Source: Chamaecrista fasciculata
Lineage: Eukaryota > Streptophyta > Magnoliopsida > Fabales > Fabaceae
NCBI GenBank assembly: GCA_003254925.1
Contig: QANZ01031137.1
Span: 1-64,000, forward strand
Direction: 5' to 3'
Length of the DNA: 64,000 bases
Positions 1 to 11,200 of this stretch are shown one piece after another. Each line of letters begins with the position of its first letter. The first letter of the stretch is position 1. Both the position numbers and the translations under genes were made by a program. Under the pieces are notes generated by a model, which was not told the DNA's origin, ran no database searches, and saw nothing but the letters and a program-made list of their open reading frames with translations.

Positions 1-576
1 GCTGTCTATAATGTTGTCACAGTCACACCCATTTATTCTACCTTCCAACCATAACTATATGTCTATCCTATTCCTATCACAACTCTTCATTTTTTTGAAT
101 GGAATCTCATAAAATTTCTTCCTTTCTCTCCCAGTACTGATCGAAACATGCAAGCCAAAAGAAACTAAATTGGCATTATTGAATTAATTATTTAATCATT
201 TGGGTCAATCTGCTAGTTACTATTCAAAATGAAGGCTTACTGATTTTAACATGGTGTTTAGAGATGACTTGACTAATTTGTGTGAGAATTAAATGATATA
301 TTAGCACCAAATGGCAAATACCTAATATTTTCAACATGCTCAATCATATTATCATGAGGATTATCATTACAATTAGAATTATTTTTTATCTTTGCATTTG
401 TATTTTGAAAATTTGATTTTCTACGCTTGATCTGGCCATGGAATTAGTCTATGAGTATAACTACACATATTCATTATTCTATGATACAAAGTTAGACACC
501 TTTACACAATCAAAAGTTAAATTAATATAAATTATTTACAACAGGCAAACCAGGAATGGTAGGAAGATAGCTCTAC

Positions 577-2669
577 CTCTCTAAAAGATGAACCTTCTGT
601 TTAGGTCTATCTCCTTTGATAACTAGAAAGCAGGATATGATAAGCTCCTTCAAATTTGCCGACCGTAGAAGTCTCAAATCCCTCCTCACCTAAAGAACAT
701 AATCATACTCATTTCATATATGTAATCCGCAAATATGCAGAGATTTAATAACCATGTAGACGCCCTTCAATTACAACAAAACAGAAAATAATACACAAAT
801 TTTGAACAGCCGCACAATCATACATCATCAACAAAACCACTTCTCTGATTTTACCACTCTGCAGTCTACACCCATTCGGTAAATGTGGAATGTACCCCAT
901 TTTTATAAGTAAAGAATGAATATTGGTCTATTTTAGATTACAAAAAGTAGAGAGGAAACAAAAAGTAAGAAACAAATATCCGGTACCTTCAAAAGATACT
1001 TGAAATAATAACAACGTCTGTGCTGGTTCTTGTTCTTGTATACCATTCTTTCAAGTATGCCGCACTCAGCTTGGAGCTGATCAAGCATTGATGTTAACCT
1101 TCCCTCAATTGTTTCAACATCAGAATCCATTAAACCCCTGTGCTTGTAAACCAATAAACAGCAATTTCATATCGTATATGCCAAAAGAATAAGTGATACA
1201 GTCAATCAAGTGAAGAAAAAACATGATATCAGAAAAAAAATTATCTAATATATATGTCCAAATCTGGAGTCTTCCAAAGAAAGTTACAATTGCCTTATCA
1301 CAATTTATTAACAAATAACAATCATATATTATCTGGTAAATTAATTTAAAACATTTGACTATTTGCCATCTATATTAGTAAAGGTGTTGTACAATCATAC
1401 AAATACTAATCAATGGCTTCAGCAAGAATATATAACAAGACTAGAAAGAACTTGAGACATGACACTGATGCTCGAAAGTCCAAACAAAAACAGAAACTCA
1501 AAATCCATTAATGCCTTTTGAGTAACCCACATTGGCAGTATCCCCTAAATATCTTACTCATCGTCTCACCTTCTCAATCTCTCGTGTAACATCAGTATCC
1601 CACCATGAGTTATGATAACCAAAATCAATCTAAACAATGTAGTGAGGGGAGACTAAACAATTATAAAATCTTTGTCGGTTCTATTCTGAACTTGCATACT
1701 GTTGAGATTGAGAGGATCCCTTTAATCGTTATGCTTTTATATAATTGGCTACCTCACAGACTTTAAAGGAGTGAATAGAATTCAGTTAAGCTATTACATT
1801 TTTTAACTAAAGTCACAATGGCCAGTAAGACTTTTCGAGTTTAGTGGGGTAGGTTTTATAACCAGTTTAAATTAATGTAAGGCATAAATGAATTTAGTTC
1901 ATTCACAGTGAATCTAGAGTGGCGCCAGCTAGATACTAACTCAAGGAACAAAGGAGGAGAACGAAGGAAGATAAGCCCACCTTCTGCTGCTACTTTAAAA
2001 CCCCAAATCCGTCAATCAGGGTTTTAGACCAGTCAATTACAAAGCTGTCTAAAATAATGTCTACTATATATATATATATATATATCACATAACACTTTCA
2101 AATTCAAAGGTTCTTTATTTTTCCTCTACGTAAATACTAACGATTCCTGCTTCTAGCGCTAGAGATAGAAAATAACAAAAAGAGCAAAAAGGAACAGAAG
2201 TGTCAATCTCCCATTGTGCCATGAACATTAATACCAATTGAAACAGTTCGTTGTTGAACATCATTAAAAAGCAGCTTCAACATTCATACTTCCTATTAAG
2301 ATTTAGGAGCAGGCAGATATAAGAAATCATGCACGGATTCAATAACTAACCAGTACGCAATCTGAGTCGGCTTCTCCTTGGGTGTAGTTTGTTGTTTTTG
2401 GGAGCCGGATACTCTAGAATCAAATTCTCTAAATTTCTCTGGATTTAAGCAAATATGGACCCTTGGACTTAAAAGTAAATACTTGCACCACTCGCATTCT
2501 CATCAAAATCTCCAAAAAAAAAAACAGCGAACTTGGATAGGAAATCCTCGCTGGCGATGTAATCCGACGATCTGAGTTGGGCGATGGTGACGGCGGCGGG
2601 GAATTGGTCGGCGGAAAGAGGGTTTTGGTGGTTTCGGCGATAAGGCGGCAGTGTAAACAGAGGATTCAT
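577..2669 (-). CDS. NEPRO/RMP1-like nucleolar protein, 5' part (3' end beyond the left edge)
   Basis: Two exons are well supported. Exon 987-1137 holds MDSDVETIEGRLTSM... and ...ERMVYKNKNQHRRCYYF, and ends AAG|GTACCG. Exon 577-689 begins after TTCTTTAG, reads VRRDLRLLRSANLKEL... to HLLER, and ends AG|GTAGAG. Phases agree across the 690-986 intron. The core YKNKNQHRR followed by VRRDLRLL recalls the N-terminal domain of plant proteins related to nucleolus and neural progenitor protein (NEPRO, formerly DUF4477) and to RNase MRP subunit RMP1; this is family recognition from memory. The start is uncertain. ATG at 1130-1128 gives a compact N-terminus, with the upstream exon as 5' UTR. Alternatively ATG at 2669 with an exon 2533-2669 (donor CCAA|GTTCGC) joins in phase across a 1.4-kb intron and adds about 48 residues. 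Remaining C-terminal exons lie outside the window; 1-576 shows no further recognisable exon. Confidence 0.6.
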
Positions 2670-3395
2670 ATTATGGAGTTTAAAATTTGAGAAAAGAAAA
2701 AGGGTTAAAGGGTTATTTTGGTCCTAAATGTATGCCCTAATGTTCATTTTGGTCCATTATGTTTCAAAATGTTCAAATTGGTTCTAAATGTTAGCAAAAT
2801 GTTTCATTTTGATCCTAAATGTTAGTAAAATATTTCATTTTGATCCCAAATTATTGAATTTGGTCATATTTCTCTCATCTCTCATTTCTAGTTCAAATGA
2901 TTTGTTAAGAGGAACTCGTAATTTGAATTCGTCACATTCGAATTTGAAACGAGAGAGATATGATCAACTTTGCTTGTTTGACCATAAAACGAGTAGTCTA
3001 CTTTTAGGACCGATTTGATCTCGTTTCCTGACAATCCCAACTAGATAGGGAAAGTACTCTTTGAGAATAATATGTAGCTCTAAACTCATCATGTTTGAAC
3101 TTGAAACGAGTCATATGACATTCAATAGTTTGGACCAAAATGAAAAATTTTGCCAACATTTAGGACTAATTTGAATATTTTGAAACATAATGGACCAAAA
3201 TAAATATTAGAACATACATTTAGGACCAAAATGACCCTTTGACCAAAGAAAAAAATTGCAGTTTTAGAGGCGACGTGGCAAAGCTAGGAATTATTTGATT
3301 AATCCAAGGACCCATATTTTCTCAAACCCAGAGAAATGGAGAGAATTTAATTCTAGAGGATCTGCCTCCCAATTTTTGGCTCTGGGTATCGTTTG
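2388..3395. repeat. Inverted repeat flanking the NEPRO-like 5' exon
   Basis: The stretch about 2395-2470 (TCTAGAATCAAATTCTCT... ATATGGACCCTTGG) reappears as reverse complement at about 3296-3385, with roughly 80 percent identity by eye. The arms enclose the putative first exon (2533-2669) and the MULE-type element at 2702-3244. It may be the remnant of an older terminal-inverted-repeat element into which the smaller one inserted, or an inverted duplication of promoter or UTR sequence. No target duplication was found at the outer ends. Confidence 0.5.
2702..3244. mobile_element. MULE-type MITE, about 543 bp
   Basis: The terminal inverted repeats are about 115 bp: the left begins GGTTAAAGGGTTATTTTGG and the right complement begins GGTCAAAGGGTCATTTTGG. 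The 9-mer AAAGAAAAA occurs on both sides (2693-2701 and 3245-3253) and fits a Mutator-class target duplication. There is no coding capacity; the small ORFs inside are chance. It lies immediately upstream of the NEPRO-like first exon. Internal sequence (TTGACCATAAAACGAG..., GAACTTGAAACGAG...) recurs in diverged copies near 26.7, 36.4, 41.2 and 61.5 kb, so this is one prolific family. Confidence 0.75.
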
Positions 3396-3421
3396 CTTTT
3401 CTTTGGTTGGTGCCTTTGTTG

Positions 3422-4038
3422 CAGTGTTGTCAGAACCGACGGCCAATCGGTCTGACCGTCAACTGAATGTGAAAGCGAGTGGGTTCGATCAAAATAACCA
3501 AATTGTCAGTTGGACCGAATTGAACCGGTTTTAACCGGACAAAACTAGCGAACCGGGGTCCAACCGCTGGATCGAACCGGTGGTCCAACTATTTTTTTAA
3601 AAAAAATCTCAATTTTTTTTTCTTTTGCTTATGCTCTACATTCATTCTCTTATTTGGTCTTCTTCCTCTATTTTGTATTGAACATGAAATTTGAGGGTTG
3701 AAATGTTGAATTTAATTAATTATTATGAATTTATGACTTATTAGATCTTGTTTAAGCTGCATTAAGTCCATTCACTTGCTTAAAAACATGCATTTAATCT
3801 ATAATCTCTAGTAGTGGAGAGAAAAATTATATTATTTAGATGAAGAAATGTATTTTGTAATAAATTAAATGCATATCTTAAACCACAAACGAAAAATATA
3901 GAGTTTTATATTTAATATATTAAAAATAATTATTTATTGGGTCATCCGGTCCGACCGATTGTTCAACTGATTAAACCAATCGGACCGTGAACCGAATGCT
4001 TGTCCGAGTCTCTATCTGGTTCGGTTCTGACAACACTG
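3422..4038. mobile_element. hAT-type non-autonomous element, 617 bp, perfect 8-bp TSD
   Basis: Its ends are CAGTGTTGTCAGAACC and the exact complement GGTTCTGACAACACTG. The 8-mer CTTTGTTG flanks both sides (3414-3421 and 4039-4046). An 8-bp duplication with CAGTG-type ends indicates the hAT superfamily. Subterminal regions are rich in AACCGGTT/GGACCG motifs; the centre is AT-rich and non-coding. Confidence 0.85.
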
Positions 4039-4188
4039 CTTTGTTGTATCTCTTGCTTATCGAAAAAAAGGGAAAAAAATACCTTTTATCCTCAAATGTT
4101 ATATCAATTATTAATTTGGTATCCAATATTTTTTTTTGCTATCAATTTCATCCCAATATTTCACATTTCGATTACTTTTGTCTTTGTT

Positions 4189-4377
4189 TTTTTTGTAGAA
4201 AAAAGTTTAGCAAGTTGGTACATGGAAGCTTCACCAAGATCAAGGCATGTCTTCAAACTCTATAAGCGCTTACAGAGGTATTTACAAATCGCCTACCAAC
4301 AAGACCCTCATATCAGCAACGAAAATCGAACCCATGATCTTGCGAGTTATGAGTCGACTCCTTACCAACTGAGTCAA
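4189..4377 (-). mobile_element. tRNA-derived SINE
   Basis: On the minus strand the head reads TTGACTCAGTTGGTAAGGAG, an A-box-like stretch, followed about 30 bases later by GGGTTCGATTTTCG, a B-box-like stretch. Together these resemble an internal RNA polymerase III promoter. The 3' side ends in an A-rich tail (AAAAAAAAC region, plus strand about 4189-4196). The 8-mer TCTTTGTT occurs on both sides (4181-4188 and 4378-4385), as expected for a retroposed SINE. No intact tRNA cloverleaf is present. Confidence 0.65.
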
Positions 4378-4385
4378 TCTTTGTT

Positions 4386-5247
4386 AGCTAGTTATTTGAT
4401 CTTTTGACTAACTTCTTTTAATAAATTATTGACATACCTTATCGTATTTTTCAATTTGAGTAATGATTTGAATTTTATTTTCTATTAACTTTACATTGCA
4501 TATCATTAACTATGTTGAATTTGTCGTTAATATTTGGTTAAAACTTAAAAGTAAGAGCAAAGGATAAAATATATCAAAATACAAAATACTGAGGACGAAA
4601 TTGACAGTAAACACTACTTTAATATAAAGTTTAGAAACAAAAAAAGTATTTTTGTCAAATAATAATAATTATTAATTATCTTAAATATTAATAATATAAA
4701 AAATTTTAATATTAAAATTATAATTGTAGTCAATATTTTAGTAACTAAACCGGTCATTGACTCAGTCAAGAACTTAGGTCATTGAGTCACTGGTTCAACC
4801 ATCTACTTACTCAAATCAATTGTTGAACCAATCAAATTAAAATAATATATATAAACTCAAACACTATTTTAATATAATTAATAAGTAAATAAATATTACT
4901 AAATTTAAATCATTGTCAAATTTTACAGTATTAAAATAAGATAATAATATTTTTCAAAAAAGAAAAAAATGATACTATTAAATTCAACGTTGTTAGGACC
5001 GACTTGGACAAATATTCAATTTACGATTTAATCAGTTTAACCGGTTGAACCATCGGTCGAACCGTCCGTTGAACTAGATGATGTATTAAATAATAAATAT
5101 TAATTACTTTTAATATATATAAAATATAAACATTATATACACACAATTAAAAATTAATAATTCAACATTTATATATTTTTTTTGTTAAACTGAAATAGAG
5201 TACTTTACAAGAATAATACAAAGACATAAAATAAAGACAACATAATA
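4386..5247. other. AT-rich intergenic DNA with a second hAT-like fragment
   Basis: No gene is seen. The stretch about 4740-5085 carries ACCGGTC/GGTTCAACC motifs and the end-like string CAACGTTGTTAGGACCG (about 4985), resembling a diverged, incomplete relative of the hAT element at 3422-4038. The rest is AT-rich. Confidence 0.5.
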
Positions 5248-6436
5248 TCTTATATTATATGGCTCCACCCCTTTCTGGTCGTCCATGTTTAAAACTATAG
5301 TCTATGAAATTAAAAATAAGAGAAAATTTACTATTTGGTCTCTCTTTCTTTACTAAGTTAACAATTTAGTCCCTTATTTATTTTANCAATTCCCCCTCTT
5401 TTTCATCATCTTCATCCATTCTAGTCCCAAAACCTCAAAATAAAATTGTAAAGTGTCCCAAAACTCTTCTAAACATTCTAATTTAGTCCTTAAAAATATT
5501 AAAAACCCTAAAATCTTAAAAAAAAAAGTCTGAGTTGTACAATTAGGTCTCAATTCCCACTCTTTTTCATTATCTTCATTCATTTTAGTCCCAAATCCTC
5601 AAAATAAAATTGTAAAGTGTCCCAAAACTCTTCCAAACATTCCAATTTAGTCCTTAAAAATATTAAAAACCCTAAACCTCTAAACCCCTAACCGTAAACC
5701 CCTAAATCCTAAACCCTAAAACCTAAAACCCTAAACTCTAAACTCTAAAAAAATCTGATTTGAGCAATTAGGTCCCTCACCCATTCTTATCCCATTATTC
5801 TCAATTCCCCATCTTTTTCATCATCTTCATTCATTTTAGTCCCAAATCCTCAAAATAAAATTGTAAAGTGTCCTAAAATTCTTCCAAACATTCCAATTTA
5901 GTAATTAATCCAAGAATCTTTCAGGGACTAAATTGATACACAAGGAATAAATTGAAATAAAAAAATTAAAAACCCTAAACCCTAAAACTCTAAACCCTAA
6001 ACTCAATTGAGAGTTTAGAGTTTAGGGTTTAGAGTTTTTAATTTTTTTTTCAGTTTAACCGGTGCTAATGTGGCAGTTAACGTGCCATGTCAGCACTTAA
6101 TGGTCAGGGAGAGTTGTGTTTTTGGGTGAAATAAACTAAAACGTCCAAATTATTTCTTCTTTCTTACATTTTGGTTTTATTATATAGAAAATGGTCCTTG
6201 ATGCAAAAAATTTAAACTTTTAGGAGTTAAAAATCAATTTTATCTTTTTCTTAACGGAAAAATGGATGGAATCTGTTAAAGGGACCAACTTTGCCAAATT
6301 TTGCATAACTGGGGGACCAATATGGAACGAAAAATAACTGGGGGACCAATTTGGAACACTGAACATAACTGGGGGACCAAAATAGGACTTTGGACAAAAA
6401 ACAATCGTTACTTCACTCTCATTTTTATTTTAAATA
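5248..6436. other. Transposon debris: Helitron 5' end, CCCTAAA-like repeats, MULE end
   Basis: At 5248 A|TCTTATATTATATGGCTCC matches the 5' terminus of the short Helitrons at 19.3 and 42.5 kb, but no matching 3' hairpin plus CTAG follows. The segment 5390-5935 repeats the phrase AAAATTGTAAAGTGTCC... three times and is related to the ends of the elements at 50.4 and 54.5 kb. Degenerate telomere-like CCCTAAA runs occur at about 5665-5755 and 5968-6030. The segment about 6130-6400 is the right end of the MULE family whose left end is at 26035 (phrases CATAACTGGGGGACCAA). One N lies near 5386. No gene is seen. Confidence 0.6.
5665..6035. repeat. Degenerate telomere-like CCCTAAA repeats
   Basis: Clusters of CCCTAAA/CTCTAAA variants occur at 5665-5755 and in both orientations at 5968-6030. 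Similar runs are at 54945-55190 inside a MULE-type element, so these are probably transposon-borne microsatellite rather than relics of a chromosome end. Confidence 0.6.
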
Positions 6437-7711
6437 GGCCAAAATACTATTTTGGTCCCTCTGTTATGCTCATTGTTCCAAATAAGTCCCTCAGTTATTT
6501 TTCGTTCCATATTGATCCCTCAGTTATTCAAAACTTGTCAAAGTTGGTCCTTCTAACGTTTTTCATCCATTTTTCTGTTAAAAAAGAGGAAAAATAAGCT
6601 TCCATCCCCAAAAAGTTTTATTTTCTTAGATTGAAGTCCTTTCATTTTTATAATAGGATCAAAATGTAAAAAAGAAAAATAAATTAAGACTTTAAGTGAA
6701 TTTGCCCAAAAGTACAAAAGTTTTCTCTCTCCCACTCCCCCTCTCTCTTCACCCACGATTTCTTCTCCACCACCATTTGCCCTCCTCCGTCGTCGTTCCC
6801 TTCCATCACCACCACCTCCTCCCCTTCGCCGCCGTTCCTCGAGCTCGTCGCCGGCAAGTTGTACCCTCAACAACCCAACGCCCCTCAACAACCCAAATCC
6901 AAACCTTCGGTTTACCGGAAACCCGTACTCCCAGTCTCCCTTCGCGCCGAGAAGCGTCGCCGACGGTTTTGCCGAAGATCCTACTGCATCTTCTGCACCT
7001 TCATTCTCGTCCTCATCGTCGCCGTCGTGGTCACCGTCGCTTTTATCTACTTAGTCTACGAACCGCTTCTCCCAGTCTTCCACCTCCAATCGTTCCGAGT
7101 CTCGAAGCTGAACGTCACCGTGAAGCCCGACGACGACTACCTAGACGCTAATACTGTGACTAGTGTTGAAATCAAGAATCCGAATAGGAAAATGGCGTGG
7201 TATTTTGGGGGGACGAGTTTTGCGATTTCGACGGATGGTGGTGGGGATTTGAATCTAGGGTTTACAACGATTCCGGGATTGACAATTAAGGCGAAGGAGG
7301 TGACGATTCTGAAGGCGGAGACGAGCTTGAGGAACGGCGGTGGAGGAACGATATTCGGCGGCGGCGGAGGGGAGGAGGTGGTGGAGAAGAAATCGTGGGT
7401 GAAGAGAGAGAGAGTGAGAGAGAGAAAACTTTTGTACTTTTGGGCAAATCCACTTAAGTCTTAATTTATTTTTCTTTTTTACATTTTGATCCTATTATAA
7501 AAATGAAAGGACTTCAATATAAGAAAATAAAACTTCTGGGGGATGAAAGCTTATTTTTCCTCTTTTTTAACAGAAAAATGGATGAAAAAAGTTAGAAGGA
7601 CCAACTTTGACAAGTTTTGAATAACTGAGGGACCAATATGGAACGAAAAATAACTGAGGGACCTATTTGGAACAATGGGCATAACAGAGGGACCAAAATA
7701 GGACTTTGGCC
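6437..7711. mobile_element. Pack-MULE, 1275 bp, perfect 9-bp TSD
   Basis: Terminal inverted repeats of about 290 bp begin GGCCAAA and are flanked by the perfect 9-bp duplication TTTTAAATA (6428-6436 and 7712-7720). Homology between the arms extends inward to about 400 bp, including a C/T-rich segment (6720-6840 against the complement of 7330-7430). The unique centre is GC-richer and holds a host gene fragment encoding part of an LEA_2/NHL protein. There is no transposase. Long TIRs, a 9-bp TSD and captured gene sequence define a Pack-MULE. It lies about 575 bp upstream of the DDL start codon. Confidence 0.88.
6859..7464 (+). pseudogene. Captured NDR1/HIN1-like (LEA_2) gene fragment
   Basis: The open frame reads YPQQPNAPQQPKSKPSVYRK, a basic stretch (EKRRRRFCRRSYC), one membrane segment (CTFILVLIVAVVVTVAFIYL) and the LEA_2-like luminal region (FRVSKLNVTVKPDDDYLD..., SVEIKNPNRKMAWYFGG..., GFTTIPGLTIKAKEV). 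This is the N-terminal two thirds of an NHL-type membrane protein. The first codon in the frame is TTG, not ATG. After about residue 160 the frame runs into Gly/Glu/Arg-rich sequence that is simply the transposon's inverted repeat read through (RERVRERKLLYFWANP). The family's C-terminal 50-60 residues are missing. It is therefore a transposon-borne fragment, and expression is unknown. Confidence 0.8.
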
Positions 7712-7720
7712 TTTTAAATA

Positions 7721-8285
7721 TAACCAAATTGATATTGAAAGAGAAAAAAAAAAGAAGAAAAAACCCAGCTGATTAAGATAAACCCTAACCCTCCATGAGA
7801 TCCCAACCATCCATCGACGAAATCTGATGACCATCGTTGTGCCACGTGTTCCAAATTCTTCGTCCAGAATTTCACCAATTTTTTCACTTCAAATCCTTCA
7901 TTTGCAATCCACACTTCAACATATGTTCTCTGTTCATTATCGTTCGTCTCTGCCCATCGCCGTCGCCGCCATCTCCGTCGCCGTTGTCCATCATCGTCGC
8001 CGTCGTTCATCGCCGCCGTTGTGTTCACGTCTTCGTCTCCGCCGTTTATTCACGCCATCAAGTAGCCCTAAGTGTATTTTTTGGAACTTTTAATGTCCAG
8101 TGTAAGCTTGTCTTCGAATTAGAAGAAGGCTTACCACCACCTTGAAGCTCCTTCGCTACTGACAATCTTCGAACATAAGAGAGTTATCAAACTGTTCTCT
8201 AATTCCCACTTCTTTGCATTCTTCGTTTCCATTCCCAAATTTGAGGGTTTGATTGAAACTCCATGTCCTGAGCATTGTGAATTTG
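7721..8285 (+). promoter_or_regulatory. DDL upstream region and probable 5' UTR
   Basis: This segment separates the Pack-MULE from the DDL start codon. A CGTCGCCGC-rich stretch (about 7950-8050) is followed by unremarkable sequence up to the ATG. No clear TATA box is seen. It probably holds the promoter and 5' UTR, but the start of transcription cannot be placed. Confidence 0.4.
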
Positions 8286-11200
8286 ATGGGGCGTCACACT
8301 TCTAATCACTCTGAATCTCCTCCTCCGACTAGGGCTCGCGGAAGAAGCCCATCAAGCTCTTCTCGAAGAGACAGAGAAAGATCACCCACTCGCCGGCATA
8401 GGCATTCCCATTCACACAAGCATGATGCTTCTCCGGCGAGGGACCGGAGTATCTCTCCGCCGCCTTCAGAGAAGCGCCGTCATTCGAGTCGTGGATCGGG
8501 GAGACTGGCTAGGGAGAGCTCTGTGTCTCCGGTGGCTCATGAACGCTCTCGCTCTCTTTCCCCACGGTCAAAACGGTTAAAGAGAGCTCAAGCTGAAAAC
8601 CACCGTGAGAGTGAGAAGAATCATGGGAGTGGAAGAGATAGAGAAGCAGGGGTTGAGAGAAAGGAGAAGAGGTATTCTGGAAGGGATGAAATTGACGATG
8701 ATGATCATAATGACAGTGGAAGAAACAGGTCTTCAAGGTCACGGCATGAGAAGTCTGCTACTTCTCCTGAGCATCATCGCAATGGCAGGAGCAGGCATAG
8801 ATCTCAGTCTCCTCAACACACGGGGGCTCGTGATGAGGTGGTCTGGCGATATCCAACCCTTAAAATGATGATTCTTGTTCAACAATGTTTTAATCGATTG
8901 ATGCATGTTTTAATAGTTTAATACTTTGACTAAAGTTTTCTGTTACCTAAAACAATCTTGCAATTATCGATTTGATGCATGGGAAGTAGGCCACTGCTTA
9001 TTTAGTAAAGACAGTGTCATTGAATGTGGTTGGGAGAACCTAAGAATTTGGGTGAGGCTTGAACTAAAATAGTTAACTTGAAGTAGAGATTTGCCAGGAA
9101 AAGGGAAATTAAAAGAGAATTGAAAACCTAATGCATTTTATTGAAATGGTGAATGTCTTGATAATGATTTGGAGTGCTGACTGCCTTCCAAATTAGATGA
9201 AATTATGATTTGATGCAAGAAGGGTTGGAAATAAACATATACAAAGTATGATAGAGTTAGCTGATAAAGTGCTTTTAGGTTGCATTTGAAGTACATTGCT
9301 TGACATCAGGAAAAGAAGATTGCCTGAATTAAGAGTGCCCTTTTAGTTAGAGAAGTGTATGTTGATTACTTTATTATGTTACTTTAACTTTACAGAAAAG
9401 CTCCATAATAATTATCGTGTGCTTTGGTATTATTAAGTGTTGTGGTAGTGGAGATCAATTACAGATTAAAGTGTGGTTAGTTGTATCTTGGTACTTACGT
9501 TATCAGAGACTGTAGAAGGCTCCATCCATTGTACTTGCATTAGCTTCTATTAGTAGTTTCAGCTGTTTTGTGATCAGTGATGATAAGCATGAAAAAATAA
9601 AACCATCTTTGGATCTTGATAGCAGACAAATTTAATTTTGTACACTGACGAGTGATAGTTTCCAAATTATTAAATTTTATTGTTTGACGTTAGCTGTTCT
9701 TTACATGTTCATTCCTTACATTTCAACGCGAGTGGGAGAGAGGAATGGACAGCCATTGATTTTAAATTTTTATCTTGTCAATTTCATTTTGTTCCCTCCC
9801 TCCTTATTGAGGCATTGTGGTAAAGGAGCAGTTATGTCTAGCCAATGGAGCTTGTGAGAAAGATGTCTGCTAGGCTTCAAGAAGGATTTTTTTTCAAAAA
9901 GTATATTTTCTTAATAAAATAATTTATTTTTATGTCTTCTGGTTGCATGGATTGATGAAAAACATTAACAATTCCATTAATGAATTTTGGCATAATAAAA
10001 TGTAAAACCAAGTTAAAATTTTTATTTCTGACTTTGCATACAGAGTGCATAGTGGTGCTGTCCCCCTTTTTTGATTTTGTTTTCCTTTTGTGTACTTTCT
10101 TTTTCTGCATGTTAAAATTTCGTTGCTCCATGGAATTTTCACTTATTTGAACTGTGGTTTTATCTTTGCAGACGAAAAATTCAAGAGGATCTGAAGATAG
10201 GTAAGCTACTTGTTCAATTATATAGTGCATTTATGTTTCTATTGGTTGGTCATTCCGAAGAGTTGTTGGTAATAGTGTCTTAATGTCTTGTACTCTGATT
10301 CATTGATGAAAATAATATATTTAATCAGCTGAATGGGTTAACTGCCACGGTAGATTATATATAATCTACTTGGCCTTTGGAGTATTAGCTCTCCTTGCAA
10401 GAAATTAGTTTTTAAACTGCATTCTAGATGAAATTAAATTCTATCTGAGATGCTAAAGAGTGTGCTACATGTTTAAACAACAATGCAGCTAATGCAAAAC
10501 CTTACAGATAGTTGATACATTAATATTGTGATGATTGCATTGAACTCTAAATATAGTAAAAAATGAGTAAGAGTTAGCGATCCAGGATCCTTCTAGGGAT
10601 ATGCTTTTTGAAAGTTATGTATTGATGTGCTTATTAGGTATCCCGCATGTTGATATGCAAGTAGGATTTCAGACATGCATTGACATTTAAAGAAGTATGA
10701 GTGAGAACTTGAGAGCATATCTTAGATTTATTGATTTGGGATTAGATTGAAGCTAATGTCTCATACGATGTGAGTTTTGGTCTAATTTTTGGATTATGAC
10801 AAAATTAATAATGATTGTATCTTTAAATTTGCAAAGATAAAAGATGGGTGTATAAATTGAGAGAAATGTCAAAGCAAGTTTCATATGTATGAGCATTAAA
10901 TGTAGTATAACATAGCAGCATACGCCACAAAAATCTATCAAATTGCCTTCTGGAATATAGGGATATTGGTCTGTATGAAATGTAATATGGTGGTCAAATA
11001 AGAAACTACTGTCAAGGCACAGAGTGAGCTTGTAGTAAACATACACCCAAAGCACTAAATGGCTAAAAATGAAATGGAGACGTCTGTAGGGAGGTGTGAC
11101 CAAAGGATGTGGACGTGTCTAATGACTAAGAATAATTTTGATTTCATGTTTTACTAGTGTTGCACGATAATACCTTCTACGATGCTTACTGCTTAGGTAG

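Noticed and set aside
4300-4377. A functional tRNA gene on the minus strand
   Set aside because: A- and B-box-like sequences are present but there is no cloverleaf with paired acceptor ends. The A-rich tail and short target duplication indicate a SINE.
5665-6035. Interstitial telomere marking an ancestral chromosome fusion
   Set aside because: The repeats are degenerate, in both orientations, and also occur inside a MULE-type element at 54.9-55.2 kb, so a transposon origin is simpler.
8509-8868. Alternative-frame ORFs inside DDL exon 1
   Set aside because: They are shadows of the Arg/Ser-rich coding frame, whose codons yield open frames in other phases.
10753-11103. A 116-codon minus-strand ORF within a DDL intron
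   Set aside because: No family match, AT-rich composition and no splice or promoter support.
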